From contig NZ_OESQ01000001.1 of the NCBI RefSeq assembly GCF_900240245.1, forward strand, positions 1,858,545 to 1,899,670: a stretch of DNA of 41,126 bases, read 5' to 3'. Positions 7,968-17,236 of the stretch are shown piece by piece (positions within the stretch are counted from its first letter, which is position 1; every line of letters begins with the position of its first letter). The notes beneath the pieces were generated by a model. That model was not told where the DNA came from. It searched no databases and saw only the letters and a program-made list of their open reading frames with translations. The translations under genes were made by a program, and so were the position numbers. Source of the stretch: Lachnoclostridium edouardi. Lineage in GTDB: Bacteria; Bacillota; Clostridia; Lachnospirales; Lachnospiraceae.

Positions 7968-8930
7968 ATGACAACAAGAATTATAGGAACTGGCTCCTAC
8001 GCCCCTGAAAATAGGGTGACAAATGATGATCTGGCTAAGATCATGGAGACTAGCGATGAATGGATTAGAACAAGAACCGGAATTAGTGAGAGGCATATTT
8101 CAAGCGGAGAGGGAACAAGCTTTATGGCCGCTGAAGCTGCAAAACAGGCTTTAGAGATGGCGGGAGTAAAGGCGGAAGAGTTAGATATTATTCTGCTGGC
8201 CACATCTTCCCCAGATAAATGCTTTCCCAGCGGCGCATGTGAGGTACAAGCTGCAATAGGGGCAAAAAACGCAGTTGCCTTTGATTTAAGCGCTGCATGT
8301 TCCGGCTTTATTTTTGCGCTAAATACAGTTCACAGCTTTTTTAAATCAGGAATTTATAAGACAGGGCTTATTATTGGCTGTGATGAGCTTAGTAAGCTTG
8401 TGGATTGGTCAGACAGAAGAACCTGCGTGCTTTTTGGCGACGGAGCGGGAGCTGCAGTGGTAAAGGCGGACGAGACAGGAATTAAGCATTTAATTATGGG
8501 ATCTGACGGAGTAAAGGGACCTGTTTTAGAATGTGTTTCCAGGACAACAGAAAATTTTCTTACTAAAGGTCATCCCCAGGTGGGATATATGACTATGGAC
8601 GGACAGGAAGTATTTAAGTTTGCAGTAAAAAAGGTTCCGGAATGTATTCGTCAGCTGCTGGAAGAAACAGGAGTGGACAAAGAGGAAATTAAATACTTTG
8701 TTCTTCATCAGGCAAATTACCGTATTTTTGAGTCTATTGCCAAAAGACTGGATGTATCTTTGGACAGATTTCCCATGAATATTGACAGGTACGGGAATAC
8801 ATCAGGAGCCTCTATTCCTTTGATTTTAGATGAAATGAACAGGGAAGGCAAATTTGAGAAGGGCGACAAAATTATAATTGCAGGTTTTGGAGCAGGTCTT
8901 ACCTGGGGTGCCACATTAATGGAGTGGTAG
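7968..8930 (+). CDS. fabH: 3-oxoacyl-[ACP] synthase III (FabH)
   Basis: FabH condenses acetyl-CoA (or branched starter CoA) with malonyl-ACP to start type II fatty acid synthesis in the cytosol. The 320-residue protein has the Cys-His-Asn catalytic triad at C111 (LSAACSGF), H247 (VLHQANYRI) and N277 (RYGNTSG), all in standard context. The N-terminal RIIGTGSYAPENRVTND motif is typical. The ribosome site is weak (GGGATGAG close to the ATG), unlike the strong sites of its neighbours. It is the first gene of an eleven-gene operon in the order found in Streptococcus and many Clostridia. Confidence 0.96.
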   Translation: MTTRIIGTGSYAPENRVTNDDLAKIMETSDEWIRTRTGISERHISSGEGTSFMAAEAAKQALEMAGVKAEELDIILLATSSPDKCFPSGACEVQAAIGAKNAVAFDLSAACSGFIFALNTVHSFFKSGIYKTGLIIGCDELSKLVDWSDRRTCVLFGDGAGAAVVKADETGIKHLIMGSDGVKGPVLECVSRTTENFLTKGHPQVGYMTMDGQEVFKFAVKKVPECIRQLLEETGVDKEEIKYFVLHQANYRIFESIAKRLDVSLDRFPMNIDRYGNTSGASIPLILDEMNREGKFEKGDKIIIAGFGAGLTWGATLMEW

Positions 8931-8955
8931 GTTGGAAGGAATTGGATGTTTCGAC

Positions 8956-8985
8956 TTGACAGGTACCCACTGTGGTGAGTATTAT
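8956..8985 (+). promoter_or_regulatory. Possible internal promoter before acpP
   Basis: TTGACA (8956-8961) and TATTAT (8980-8985) are 18 bases apart in the 118-base gap between fabH and acpP, the longest gap inside the operon. A separate start would let acyl carrier protein be made in excess. No FabT-like palindrome is seen here. Confidence 0.5.
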
Positions 8986-9048
8986 TGATATGATAGTTAC
9001 CGGTATGAGCCGGCTATATATTTTAGAATGAAAAAGGAGATAAGAATT

Positions 9049-9282
9049 ATGTTAGAGAAAATGAAAGAAATTATTGCAGAGCAGTTAAGCGTGGACGCAG
9101 ATTCTGTTACAGAGGCTTCTTCCTTCAAAGAGGACTTAGGAGCAGATTCCTTAGACTTATTTGAGTTAGTTATGGCTTTAGAGGATGAGTACTCAGTAGA
9201 GATTCCAGCAGAAGATTTAGAAGGTCTGGCAACTGTTGGTGACGTTATGAATTATTTAAAGGCAAAGGGTGTAGAAGCATAA
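9049..9282 (+). CDS. acpP: Acyl carrier protein (AcpP)
   Basis: ACP carries growing acyl chains on a phosphopantetheine arm. The start at 9049 (MLEKMKEIIAEQL) is favoured over the in-frame ATG at 9028, because AAGGAGA ends eight bases upstream of 9049 and lies inside the longer version. The product has 77 residues, the usual length. The modified serine is S34 in EDLGADSLDLFELVM, and the protein is acidic as expected. Its stop overlaps the start of fabK in TAATG. Confidence 0.97.
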   Translation: MLEKMKEIIAEQLSVDADSVTEASSFKEDLGADSLDLFELVMALEDEYSVEIPAEDLEGLATVGDVMNYLKAKGVEA

Positions 9283-10211
9283 TGAAAACAAGAATCACAG
9301 AGCTTCTTGGAATTGAATATCCTGTTATCCAGGGCGGAATGGCCTGGGTAGCAGAGCACAACCTGGCCGCAGCAGTATCAGAGGCAGGAGGACTGGGTTT
9401 GATCGGCGGAGCTAACGCCCCTGGAGAGGTAGTGCGTGATGAAATCCGCAAGGCAAAAAAGCTGACAGACAAGACATTTGGTGTAAATGTTATGTTGTTA
9501 AGCCCTCATGCCGATGATGTAGCCAAGGTAGTAGTGGAAGAAGGCATCAAGGTAGTTACTACAGGAGCTGGAAACCCTGCAAAGTATATGGAAATGTGGA
9601 AGGCAGCAGGCATTAAGGTAATTCCTGTTGTAGCCAGCGTGGCTCTTGCAAAGATGATGGAAAGAGCAGGAGCAGACGCAGTTGTGGCAGAGGGAACAGA
9701 GTCCGGAGGACATATTGGTGAGGAAACCACTATGACATTAGTGCCTCAGGTTGTGGACGCAGTGAGTATTCCTGTTATTGCAGCCGGCGGCATTGGAGAC
9801 GGAAGAGGCATTGCGGCGGCTTTTATGCTGGGAGCTGAGGCAGTACAGATTGGAACGCGTTTTGTTGTTTCTAAAGAGTCTATTGTACATGACAATTACA
9901 AGCAGCGTATTATTAAAGCGAAGGATATTGATTCTGCAGTAACAGGCAGAACTCATGGACATCCTGTTCGCTGTCTGAGAAATCAGATGACAAGAGAATA
10001 TAACAGACTGGAGCAGGAGGGAAAAAGCTTTGAGGAGCTGGAATACCTGACTCTGGGCGCACTTAGAAAGGCAGTTATGGAGGGTGACGTAATAAACGGT
10101 ACCGTCATGGCTGGACAGATTGCAGGTCTGATTAGTAAAGAGCAGACATGTAAGGAAATGATCGAAGAAATGATGGCGCAGGCTGAATCATTGTTAAAAG
10201 GAGCCAGATAA
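9282..10211 (+). CDS. fabK: Enoyl-[ACP] reductase II (FabK), FMN-dependent
   Basis: FabK reduces trans-2-enoyl-ACP with NAD(P)H, the last step of each elongation cycle, and replaces FabI in many Firmicutes. The 309-residue TIM-barrel flavoprotein shows YPVIQGGMAWVAEHNLAAAV at the N-terminus, the flavin-binding ESGGHIGE loop, and the phosphate-binding AAGGIGDGRG and GAEAVQIGTRF motifs. It starts on the last base of the acpP stop codon and its own stop overlaps the fabD start in the same way. The position between acpP and fabD is the conserved fabK slot, which separates it from nitronate monooxygenases of similar fold. Confidence 0.94.
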   Translation: MKTRITELLGIEYPVIQGGMAWVAEHNLAAAVSEAGGLGLIGGANAPGEVVRDEIRKAKKLTDKTFGVNVMLLSPHADDVAKVVVEEGIKVVTTGAGNPAKYMEMWKAAGIKVIPVVASVALAKMMERAGADAVVAEGTESGGHIGEETTMTLVPQVVDAVSIPVIAAGGIGDGRGIAAAFMLGAEAVQIGTRFVVSKESIVHDNYKQRIIKAKDIDSAVTGRTHGHPVRCLRNQMTREYNRLEQEGKSFEELEYLTLGALRKAVMEGDVINGTVMAGQIAGLISKEQTCKEMIEEMMAQAESLLKGAR

Positions 10212-11134
10212 TGAGTAAAATTGCATTTATTTTCCCGGGTCAGGGAGCACAGAAAGCCGGAATGGGAAAAGATTTCTATGAGCAGACAGAAACTGGAAAG
10301 GCAGTGTTTGACAAGGCAAGCGAATTACTGGGCTTTTCCATGCCGGAATTATGTTTTACAGAAAATGACAGGTTGGATATTACAGAGTATACACAGGCGG
10401 CTATGGTTACTACAAGTATAGCTATGATGAAGGTTCTGGAAGAAAGAACGGGAATTAAGCCTGATGTGGCAGCAGGCCTTAGCCTGGGAGAATATTGTGC
10501 ACTTGTGGCTGCAGGCGTAATGAGCCAGGCAGACGCTATTACTACAGTCAGGCAAAGGGGAATTCTGATGCAGGAGGCAGTTCCTGTGGGAGTTGGAGCT
10601 ATGGCAGCTGTTCTTACATTAGATGCCTCTAAAATTGAGGAGGTTCTGGCAGATATTGATGGCGTTCAGATCGCCAATTATAACTGTCCGGGGCAGATTG
10701 TAATTTCCGGTGTAAAGGAAGCTGTAGAAGAGGCTTGTGGAAAGCTGAAGGAAGCTGGGGCAAAGCGGACGATTATGCTGAATGTAAGCGGACCTTTCCA
10801 CTCCAGTATGCTGACAGGAGCCGGTGAAAAGCTTAAAGAGGTTTTAGATCAGGTAGAGGTACATACGCCGGTTATCCCATATGTGGCTAATGTTAACGCC
10901 CAATATGTGACAGAGACTTCCCAGGTGAAACCTCTTTTAAAGGAACAAGTGTCTTCTTCTGTCAGATGGGAGCAAAGCGTAAGAACAATGCTGGAAGACG
11001 GAGTAGATACATTTATTGAAATCGGCCCAGGTAAAACTTTGGCTGGTTTCCTGAAGAAGATAGCAAAAGACGTAAAAGTAATAAATATAGATTCCTTGGA
11101 GTCTGTAGAGGCTTTAAAGGAGAGCGGGCTGTAA
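10211..11134 (+). CDS. fabD: Malonyl-CoA:ACP transacylase (FabD)
   Basis: FabD moves malonyl groups from CoA to ACP. Over 307 residues it shows the FPGQGAQKAGMG N-terminal motif, the nucleophile S91 in GLSLGEYCAL and H197 in SGPFHSSM. The C-terminal FIEIGPGKTLAGF motif is also present. It is joined to fabK by a TAATG overlap, implying translational coupling. Confidence 0.96.
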   Translation: MSKIAFIFPGQGAQKAGMGKDFYEQTETGKAVFDKASELLGFSMPELCFTENDRLDITEYTQAAMVTTSIAMMKVLEERTGIKPDVAAGLSLGEYCALVAAGVMSQADAITTVRQRGILMQEAVPVGVGAMAAVLTLDASKIEEVLADIDGVQIANYNCPGQIVISGVKEAVEEACGKLKEAGAKRTIMLNVSGPFHSSMLTGAGEKLKEVLDQVEVHTPVIPYVANVNAQYVTETSQVKPLLKEQVSSSVRWEQSVRTMLEDGVDTFIEIGPGKTLAGFLKKIAKDVKVINIDSLESVEALKESGL

Positions 11135-11161
11135 AGTCCCGTATTGTATCAGGAGGAGTAT

Positions 11162-11902
11162 ATGTTAGATAACAAGGTAGCAGTTGTAACAGGGGCAAGC
11201 CGGGGAATTGGACGAGCTATTGCGCTGAAGCTGGCAAAGGATGGAGCTACTGTAATCGTAAATTATAACGGTTCTGCGGCAAAGGCAGAGGAGGTAGTAA
11301 AGGAAATCCAGGAAGCGGGCGGACAGGCAGAAGCGATTCAGTGTAATGTTTCAGATTTTACTATGGCCGGTGAATTTTTAGGCGGAGTAGTAAAAAAATA
11401 CGGCAGGGTTGACATTTTAGTAAATAATGCAGGTATTACAAGAGACGGTCTTCTGATGAAAATGTCAGAGGCAGATTTTGACGCAGTTATTAATACAAAC
11501 TTAAAAGGTGCGTTTAACTGTATGCAGCACCTTTCCAGACAAATGATAAAACAAAAATCAGGAAGAATCATTAATATTTCTTCTGTATCAGGAGTAATGG
11601 GCAACGCAGGACAGGCGAATTACAGCGCTTCTAAGGCTGGAGTAATCGGCCTTACAAAGGCAGCGGCAAGAGAAATGGCCAGCCGCGGAATTACTGTAAA
11701 CGCAATTGCCCCTGGATTTATTGCAACAGAAATGACAGAGGTACTTTCTGATTCAGTAAAAGAGGCAGTGACAGGCCAGATTCCCATGAAGCATTTTGGA
11801 GCTCCAGAGGATATCGCAAATACAGCAGCATTTTTAGCGTCTGAAGAAGCCGCATACATTACAGGTCAAGTAATCTGTGTAGACGGCGGCATGGCAATGT
11901 AA
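11162..11902 (+). CDS. fabG: 3-oxoacyl-[ACP] reductase (FabG)
   Basis: FabG reduces 3-oxoacyl-ACP with NADPH. The ATG at 11162 ([13 protein letters not shown]) is chosen because AGGAGG sits five bases upstream; a longer frame beginning with TTG at 11144 would run through that ribosome site. The 246-residue short-chain dehydrogenase has the cofactor motif GASRGIG, the NNAG motif, and catalytic S141, Y154 and K158 in [11 protein letters not shown]. The C-terminus [14 protein letters not shown] is typical. Confidence 0.96.
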   Translation: MLDNKVAVVTGASRGIGRAIALKLAKDGATVIVNYNGSAAKAEEVVKEIQEAGGQAEAIQCNVSDFTMAGEFLGGVVKKYGRVDILVNNAGITRDGLLMKMSEADFDAVINTNLKGAFNCMQHLSRQMIKQKSGRIINISSVSGVMGNAGQANYSASKAGVIGLTKAAAREMASRGITVNAIAPGFIATEMTEVLSDSVKEAVTGQIPMKHFGAPEDIANTAAFLASEEAAYITGQVICVDGGMAM

Positions 11903-11913
11903 GGAGAGAAAAA

Positions 11914-13152
11914 ATGAAAAACAGAGTAGTAGTAACCGGCTTGGGAGCTATCACGCCTATTGGTAATGATGTAGAAAGCTTTTGGAATGGGCTGAAAAAC
12001 AAAACAGTTGGAATTGGACCCATTACCTATTTTGATACAGCTGATTATAAGGCAAAGCTGGCGGCAGAAGTAAAAGAATTTGATCCTAAAAATTATATGG
12101 ACCCCAAAACTGCAAAAAGAATGGAAAAGTTTTCCCAGTTTGCAGTGGCAGCTACTAAAGAAGCTTTAGAAGATGCAGGACTGGACATGGAAAAGGAAGA
12201 TCCTTACCGTGTAGGAGTCAGCGTAGGCTCAGGAATCGGAAGCCTTCAGGCAGTAGAAAGAGAATATAAAAAATTGCTGGAAAAGGGACCTGGACGTGTA
12301 AACCCTTTGCTGGTGCCTATGATGATCAGCAATATGGCTGCAGGAAATGTGGCAATTCAGTTTGGATTAAAGGGAAAGTGTATTAACGTAGTTACTGCCT
12401 GCGCAACAGGCACACATTCTATTGGAGAAGCATTCCGCTCTATTCAGTACGGAGAGGCGGACGTTATGGTGGCAGGCGGTACAGAGGCCAGCATCACACC
12501 TATTGGAGTAGCTGGATTTACAGCTCTTACAGCTTTAAATACAACAGATGATGCTGCCAGAGCATCCATTCCTTTTGATAAAGAGAGAAACGGATTTATT
12601 ATGGGAGAAGGCGCAGGCGTTGTTGTTCTGGAGTCTTTAGATCACGCCCTGGCAAGAGGCGCAAAAATTTATGCAGAAGTAGGCGGATACGGAGCTACCT
12701 GCGACGCTTATCATATTACATCCCCTGCAGAGGATGGAAGCGGAGCTGCAAGAGCTATGGAAGAAGCAATTAAGGATGCAGGCTTAACTCCTGCAGACGT
12801 TGACTATGTAAACGCTCACGGAACAAGTACTCATCACAATGACCTTTTTGAGACAAAGGCTATTAAGCTGGCGCTTGGAGATCATGCATATAACGTAAAA
12901 ATCAATTCTACAAAATCTATGATCGGTCACCTTCTGGGGGCAGCAGGAGGAGTAGAGTTTATTACATGTGTAAAATCTATTGAAGAAGGATTTGTACACG
13001 CTACAGCAGGTTTGGAGATTTTAGACGAAGAGTGCGATCTGGATTATACAAAGGGAGAAGGAGTTGAAAAAGAAGTAAACTGCGCGATCAGCAACTCCCT
13101 TGGATTCGGCGGACATAATGCAACTCTGCTGGTTAAAAAATATATGAAATAA
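11914..13152 (+). CDS. fabF: 3-oxoacyl-[ACP] synthase II (FabF)
   Basis: FabF extends acyl-ACP with malonyl-ACP. The 412-residue thiolase-fold enzyme has the Cys-His-His set at C163 (VTACATGTHS), H302 (NAHGTSTHHND) and H339 (MIGHLLGAAGG). The gatekeeper-like C-terminal loop SLGFGGHNATL is intact. As the only FabB/F-type enzyme visible in the operon, it probably serves all elongation rounds, although other copies outside the window cannot be excluded. Confidence 0.96.
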   Translation: MKNRVVVTGLGAITPIGNDVESFWNGLKNKTVGIGPITYFDTADYKAKLAAEVKEFDPKNYMDPKTAKRMEKFSQFAVAATKEALEDAGLDMEKEDPYRVGVSVGSGIGSLQAVEREYKKLLEKGPGRVNPLLVPMMISNMAAGNVAIQFGLKGKCINVVTACATGTHSIGEAFRSIQYGEADVMVAGGTEASITPIGVAGFTALTALNTTDDAARASIPFDKERNGFIMGEGAGVVVLESLDHALARGAKIYAEVGGYGATCDAYHITSPAEDGSGAARAMEEAIKDAGLTPADVDYVNAHGTSTHHNDLFETKAIKLALGDHAYNVKINSTKSMIGHLLGAAGGVEFITCVKSIEEGFVHATAGLEILDEECDLDYTKGEGVEKEVNCAISNSLGFGGHNATLLVKKYMK

Positions 13153-13168
13153 GGAGGCAGTTACTGAT

Positions 13169-13642
13169 ATGGAAATCAATGATATTTTAAAATTAATCCA
13201 GGCAGTTTCTGATAATGAATTAACCAGCTTTAAGCTGGAGGAGGGAAACTTAAAGCTTGCGATTAAGAAACAGCAGGAGACTCCTCAGATTTTAAACGTA
13301 ACAGCAGAGGCGGCAGGCATTCCTGTTGCGGCGATCCCTTCTCAGATTTCGGCGGCAACCGCAGTTTCAAAGACAGCCGTGTCTGAAGCAGAACCGATAG
13401 TTTCATCTGACAAGGTGATTACATCTCCTCTTGTAGGTACATTTTATAATGCGTCTGCACCTGGGGCAGAGCCTTTTGTAAAAGAAGGCGACACAGTGAA
13501 AAAAGGCCAGGTGCTAGGAATTATTGAAGCTATGAAGCTGATGAACGAGATTGAAAGCGAATATGACGGCGTAGTAGAAGCAGTTCTTGTTAACAATGAG
13601 GACGTGGTGGAATATGGCCAGGCGCTGTTCAGAATCCGTTAG
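13169..13642 (+). CDS. accB: Biotin carboxyl carrier protein of acetyl-CoA carboxylase (AccB)
   Basis: AccB carries the biotin that shuttles carboxyl groups between AccC and the carboxyltransferase. The 157-residue protein begins with the typical N-terminal helix MEINDILKLIQAV, followed by an Ala/Pro/Ser-rich linker (about residues 45-85) and a biotinyl domain. The biotin-accepting lysine is in EAMKLMNEIE. An AAGGAGG site precedes it after fabF. A strong hairpin follows the gene before fabZ. Confidence 0.95.
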   Translation: MEINDILKLIQAVSDNELTSFKLEEGNLKLAIKKQQETPQILNVTAEAAGIPVAAIPSQISAATAVSKTAVSEAEPIVSSDKVITSPLVGTFYNASAPGAEPFVKEGDTVKKGQVLGIIEAMKLMNEIESEYDGVVEAVLVNNEDVVEYGQALFRIR

Positions 13643-13669
13643 AATCCATTAATAGGAACGACAGAAGAG

Positions 13670-13706
13670 GGCAGCCCTCCGGATAAAAAGTCCGGGGATG
13701 GCTGCC
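13670..13706 (+). other. Stable intergenic hairpin between accB and fabZ
   Basis: GGCAGCC (13670-13676) pairs with GGCTGCC (13700-13706), with an inner stem CCGGA/TCCGG closing a seven-base A-rich loop. There is no T-run after it, so it is not an ordinary terminator. A role in mRNA processing, partial termination or 3'-end protection of the upstream message is possible. Confidence 0.7.
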
Positions 13707-13729
13707 ATTATGGGAATAAGGAGATAATT

Positions 13730-14152
13730 ATGTTAGGGATCAAAGAAATAGAGGCAATTATTCCTCACAGACATCCATTTTTACTTATTGATTGTATTGA
13801 GAAAGTAGTGCCGGGAGTAAAGGCCACAGGATATAAAGCAGTTACCTTCCACGAGCCATTTTTCGCAGGTCATTTTCCACAGGAGCCTGTGATGCCGGGA
13901 GTTCTTATTGTAGAAGCTTTGGCTCAGACTGGGGCTGTGGCAATTCTCAGCATGGAGGAAAATAAGGGGAAAGTAGCTTATTTTGGCGCAATTAACAGCG
14001 CGAAGTTTAAGAAAAAAGTGGTTCCCGGAGATAAATTAAAGCTGGAATGTGAAATTATTAAGCAGAAGGGACCTGTAGGCATCGGCAAGGCTACGGCAAC
14101 TGTTGACGGAAAAGTGGCTGTGGCAGCAGAGCTTACATTTATGATTGGATAG
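13730..14152 (+). CDS. fabZ: 3-hydroxyacyl-[ACP] dehydratase (FabZ)
   Basis: FabZ removes water from 3-hydroxyacyl-ACP. It is a 140-residue single hotdog-fold protein with the N-terminal IIPHRHPFLLID motif. The catalytic His is in FAGHFPQEPVMPG and the Glu in LIVEALAQTGAV. AAGGAG lies at normal distance upstream. With no FabA, FabN or FabM in the window, the origin of unsaturated fatty acids is not explained by this locus. Confidence 0.95.
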   Translation: MLGIKEIEAIIPHRHPFLLIDCIEKVVPGVKATGYKAVTFHEPFFAGHFPQEPVMPGVLIVEALAQTGAVAILSMEENKGKVAYFGAINSAKFKKKVVPGDKLKLECEIIKQKGPVGIGKATATVDGKVAVAAELTFMIG

Positions 14153-14162
14153 GTGAAGGCGT

Positions 14163-15518
14163 ATGTTTGATAAAATTTTAATTGCTAACAGGGGAGAGAT
14201 TGCAGTGCGCATTATCAGAGCCTGCAGAGAAATGGGAATCAGAACTGTGGCCGTTTATTCAGAGGCGGACAAGGAATGTCTTCATACTCTTCTGGCAGAT
14301 GAAGCGATCTGCATCGGACCTGCAGCTTCCACTCAAAGTTATTTGAATATGGAGAGAATTCTTACAGCCGCAGTGGCTATGAAGGCAGACGCCATTCATC
14401 CAGGCTTTGGCTTTCTTTCTGAAAATGCAAGGTTTGCAGATCTTTGTGAAAAGTGCAATATTACATTTATTGGGCCTTCTGCTGAGATTATTAATAAAAT
14501 GGGAAATAAGTCTGCAGCCAGAAAGACTATGATTGAGGCCGGGGTGCCTGTAGTGCCAGGCAGCAAGGAGCCGGTATATACTGTGGAAGAGGGGCTGAAA
14601 ATGGCAAAGGACATTGGATTCCCTGTTATGATTAAAGCTTCCTCAGGCGGCGGCGGAAAGGGCATGAGAATTTCCAGAGGAGAGGAAGATTTTGAGGCAA
14701 ACTTCCAGAATGCTCAGATGGAATCTATAAAAGGCTTTTCCGACGATACAATGTATATTGAAAAATATATTGAAAGACCAAGACATATTGAGTTTCAGAT
14801 TATGGCGGACAAGCACGGCAATGTGGTTCACTTAGGAGAGAGAGACTGTTCTATTCAGAGGCGTCATCAAAAGGTTTTGGAGGAGTCTCCATCAGTGGCC
14901 ATTTCACCGGAGCTTAGAAAAGTTATGGGTGAGACTGCTGTGAAGGCCGCTAAAGCAGTAGGATATGAAAATGCAGGAACCATTGAGTTCCTTTTAGATA
15001 AGAATAAAAATTTCTATTTTATGGAAATGAATACTCGTATTCAGGTAGAGCACCCGGTTACAGAGATGGTTACAGGCCTGGATTTAATTAAAGAGCAGAT
15101 TCTTATTGCGGCAGGAGAAAAATTAAGCGTGACTCAGGAGGACGTAGTAATCCACGGCCATGCCATTGAGTGCAGAATTAACGCTGAAAATCCATCTAAG
15201 AATTTTATGCCAAGTCCTGGAACAATTACAAATGTTCTGCTTCCAGGCGGAAAGGGAGTCCGTGTAGACACCCACATTTACAATGGATATAAGGTGCCGC
15301 CTAACTATGATTCTATGCTGTTAAAGCTGATTTGTCATTCTAAGGACAGAGAGACGGCTATTGCAAAGATGAGAGGCGCTTTAGGCGAACTTGTTATTGA
15401 AGGAATTGAAACAAACGTAGACTTTGAGTTTGAAATTCTCAGCAATGAAGCCTTCCAGGAGGGCGATGTGGATACAAACTTTATCCCTACTTATTTCCCA
15501 CAGTATTGCAAGGAATAA
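14163..15518 (+). CDS. accC: Biotin carboxylase subunit of acetyl-CoA carboxylase (AccC)
   Basis: AccC carboxylates biotin on AccB using ATP and bicarbonate. Over 451 residues it shows the biotin-carboxylase N domain (ILIANRGEIAVRIIRACREM), the ATP-grasp glycine loop KASSGGGGKGM, the HIEFQIMADKHGN segment and the catalytic region FMEMNTRIQVEHPVTE. It begins ten bases after the fabZ stop with a modest GGTGAAGG ribosome site. Confidence 0.96.
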   Translation: MFDKILIANRGEIAVRIIRACREMGIRTVAVYSEADKECLHTLLADEAICIGPAASTQSYLNMERILTAAVAMKADAIHPGFGFLSENARFADLCEKCNITFIGPSAEIINKMGNKSAARKTMIEAGVPVVPGSKEPVYTVEEGLKMAKDIGFPVMIKASSGGGGKGMRISRGEEDFEANFQNAQMESIKGFSDDTMYIEKYIERPRHIEFQIMADKHGNVVHLGERDCSIQRRHQKVLEESPSVAISPELRKVMGETAVKAAKAVGYENAGTIEFLLDKNKNFYFMEMNTRIQVEHPVTEMVTGLDLIKEQILIAAGEKLSVTQEDVVIHGHAIECRINAENPSKNFMPSPGTITNVLLPGGKGVRVDTHIYNGYKVPPNYDSMLLKLICHSKDRETAIAKMRGALGELVIEGIETNVDFEFEILSNEAFQEGDVDTNFIPTYFPQYCKE

Positions 15519-15532
15519 AGGAGCAGTGATTT

Positions 15533-17236
15533 ATGTTTAAAGACATGTTTAAAAAGACATATACTTTAATTGATACAAAGTATAAAAAACCTGTAAAATC
15601 AGAAGAACCGTCTATTCCTCAGGGACTGTGGCGAAAGTGTAATAAGTGCGGACAGCCTATTTATGTGGAAGATGTAAAAAACAATTATTATATCTGTCCT
15701 AAGTGCAACGGATATTTCCGGGTACACGCTTACCGGAGAATCGAAATGATTATTGACGATGGCACATTTGAGGAGTGGGACAAGGAAATTGAATTCAGCA
15801 ATCCTTTAAATTTTCCAGGTTATGAGAAAAAGGTTCAGGCAGCCAAGGAAAAAACCAGATTAAATGAAGCCATTGTTATTGGAAAAGGAAAAATAAAGGG
15901 CCACGAGGCCGTGGTAGGCGTTTGCGACGCCAGATTTCTTATGAGCAGTATGGGACATATTGTAGGCGATAAGATTACAAACGCTGTGGAAAAAGCTACA
16001 AAGGCCAAGCTGCCGGTGATTATTTTTGCCTGTTCCGGCGGAGCCAGAATGCAGGAGGGATTAGTTTCCCTGATGCAGATGGCTAAGACTTCAGCGGCTC
16101 TGAAAAAGCACCATGAAGCAGGACAGCTGTTTATTAGTGTGTTTACAGATCCTACTACAGGAGGCGTTACTGCCAGCTTTGCTATGCTGGGAGATATTAT
16201 TCTGGCAGAGCCGAATGCTCTTATTGGATTTGCAGGCCCCAGGGTCATTGAACAGACCATTGGACAGAAGTTGCCGGAAGGTTTCCAGAGATCAGAATTC
16301 CTTTTAGAGCATGGATTTATAGATAAGATTGTAGAAAGAGAAGAGATGAAGGATACTTTGGCCTCTATTCTTAGTATGCATGAGAAAAAGGAAATGTCTG
16401 TGGAAGAGACAGGGGCAGATGTGGAAAATTTCTGGAATGACAAGAAAACCAGTGGAAAATCTGCCTGGGACACAGTGCTGCTTTCCAGAAAAGGGGACAG
16501 ACCGGTAGCCACAGATTATATTAACGCTATTTTTGATGATTTTATAGAGTTCCATGGAGATCGTTATTATAAAGATGACGGGGCTATTGTAGGAGGAATC
16601 GCTACATTTAAGGGGATGCCTGTAACTGTTATTGGACAGCAGAAGGGAAAGAATACAAAGGACAATATTTTGAGAAACTTTGGTATGCCGTCCCCGGAAG
16701 GATATAGAAAAGCGCTTCGTTTGATGAAGCAGGCGGAAACCTTTGGACGTCCGATTATTTGCTTTATAGATACGCCGGGGGCTTTCTGCGGCATTGAGGC
16801 AGAAGAGAGAGGACAGGGAGAGGCTATTGCAAGAAACCTTTTTGAAATGTCTGATTTAAAGGTTCCCATCTTATCTATTGTAATTGGAGAAGGCGGAAGC
16901 GGCGGCGCTTTGGCAATGGCTGTGGCAAATGAAGTGTGGATGATGGAGAACTCTATTTATTCTGTGCTGTCTCCAGAAGGTTTTGCTTCTATTTTGTGGA
17001 AGGACAGTAAAAAAGCTCCGGAAGCTGCCAAGGTTATGAAAATTACGGCAAGGGATCTGTACGAAATGAAACTGGTTGAACATGTAATCAGTGAAGAAGA
17101 ACCTGCATCTCAGCATAATATAGATGTGATTGCTGAAGATATCAGCAATGGTTTAACAGAATTTATTAAAAAATACAGTTGTATGGCCGGAGAGGAAATT
17201 GCCCGGCTAAGATATGACAGATTCAGGAGTATGTAA
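15533..17236 (+). CDS. accDA: Fused acetyl-CoA carboxylase carboxyltransferase, beta-alpha (AccD-AccA)
   Basis: The carboxyltransferase moves the carboxyl group from biotin to acetyl-CoA. One 567-residue frame holds both subunits. Residues about 1-285 are AccD, with the zinc ribbon C36-x2-C39...C55-x2-C58 and the crotonase-fold [12 protein letters not shown] and [11 protein letters not shown] motifs. Residues about 300-567 are AccA, with [48 protein letters not shown] and [15 protein letters not shown]. The joint lies near 285-310 with no stop or shifted frame. In E. coli and streptococci these are separate genes; fused forms are known in some Firmicutes. The stop overlaps the next start. Confidence 0.95.
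   Translation: MFKDMFKKTYTLIDTKYKKPVKSEEPSIPQGLWRKCNKCGQPIYVEDVKNNYYICPKCNGYFRVHAYRRIEMIIDDGTFEEWDKEIEFSNPLNFPGYEKKVQAAKEKTRLNEAIVIGKGKIKGHEAVVGVCDARFLMSSMGHIVGDKITNAVEKATKAKLPVIIFACSGGARMQEGLVSLMQMAKTSAALKKHHEAGQLFISVFTDPTTGGVTASFAMLGDIILAEPNALIGFAGPRVIEQTIGQKLPEGFQRSEFLLEHGFIDKIVEREEMKDTLASILSMHEKKEMSVEETGADVENFWNDKKTSGKSAWDTVLLSRKGDRPVATDYINAIFDDFIEFHGDRYYKDDGAIVGGIATFKGMPVTVIGQQKGKNTKDNILRNFGMPSPEGYRKALRLMKQAETFGRPIICFIDTPGAFCGIEAEERGQGEAIARNLFEMSDLKVPILSIVIGEGGSGGALAMAVANEVWMMENSIYSVLSPEGFASILWKDSKKAPEAAKVMKITARDLYEMKLVEHVISEEEPASQHNIDVIAEDISNGLTEFIKKYSCMAGEEIARLRYDRFRSM

Noticed and set aside
15835..16512. 225-codon minus-strand frame opposite accDA
   Set aside because: It lies fully inside a certain gene on the other strand, has no recognisable domain and no ribosome site of note; it reflects codon bias of accDA.
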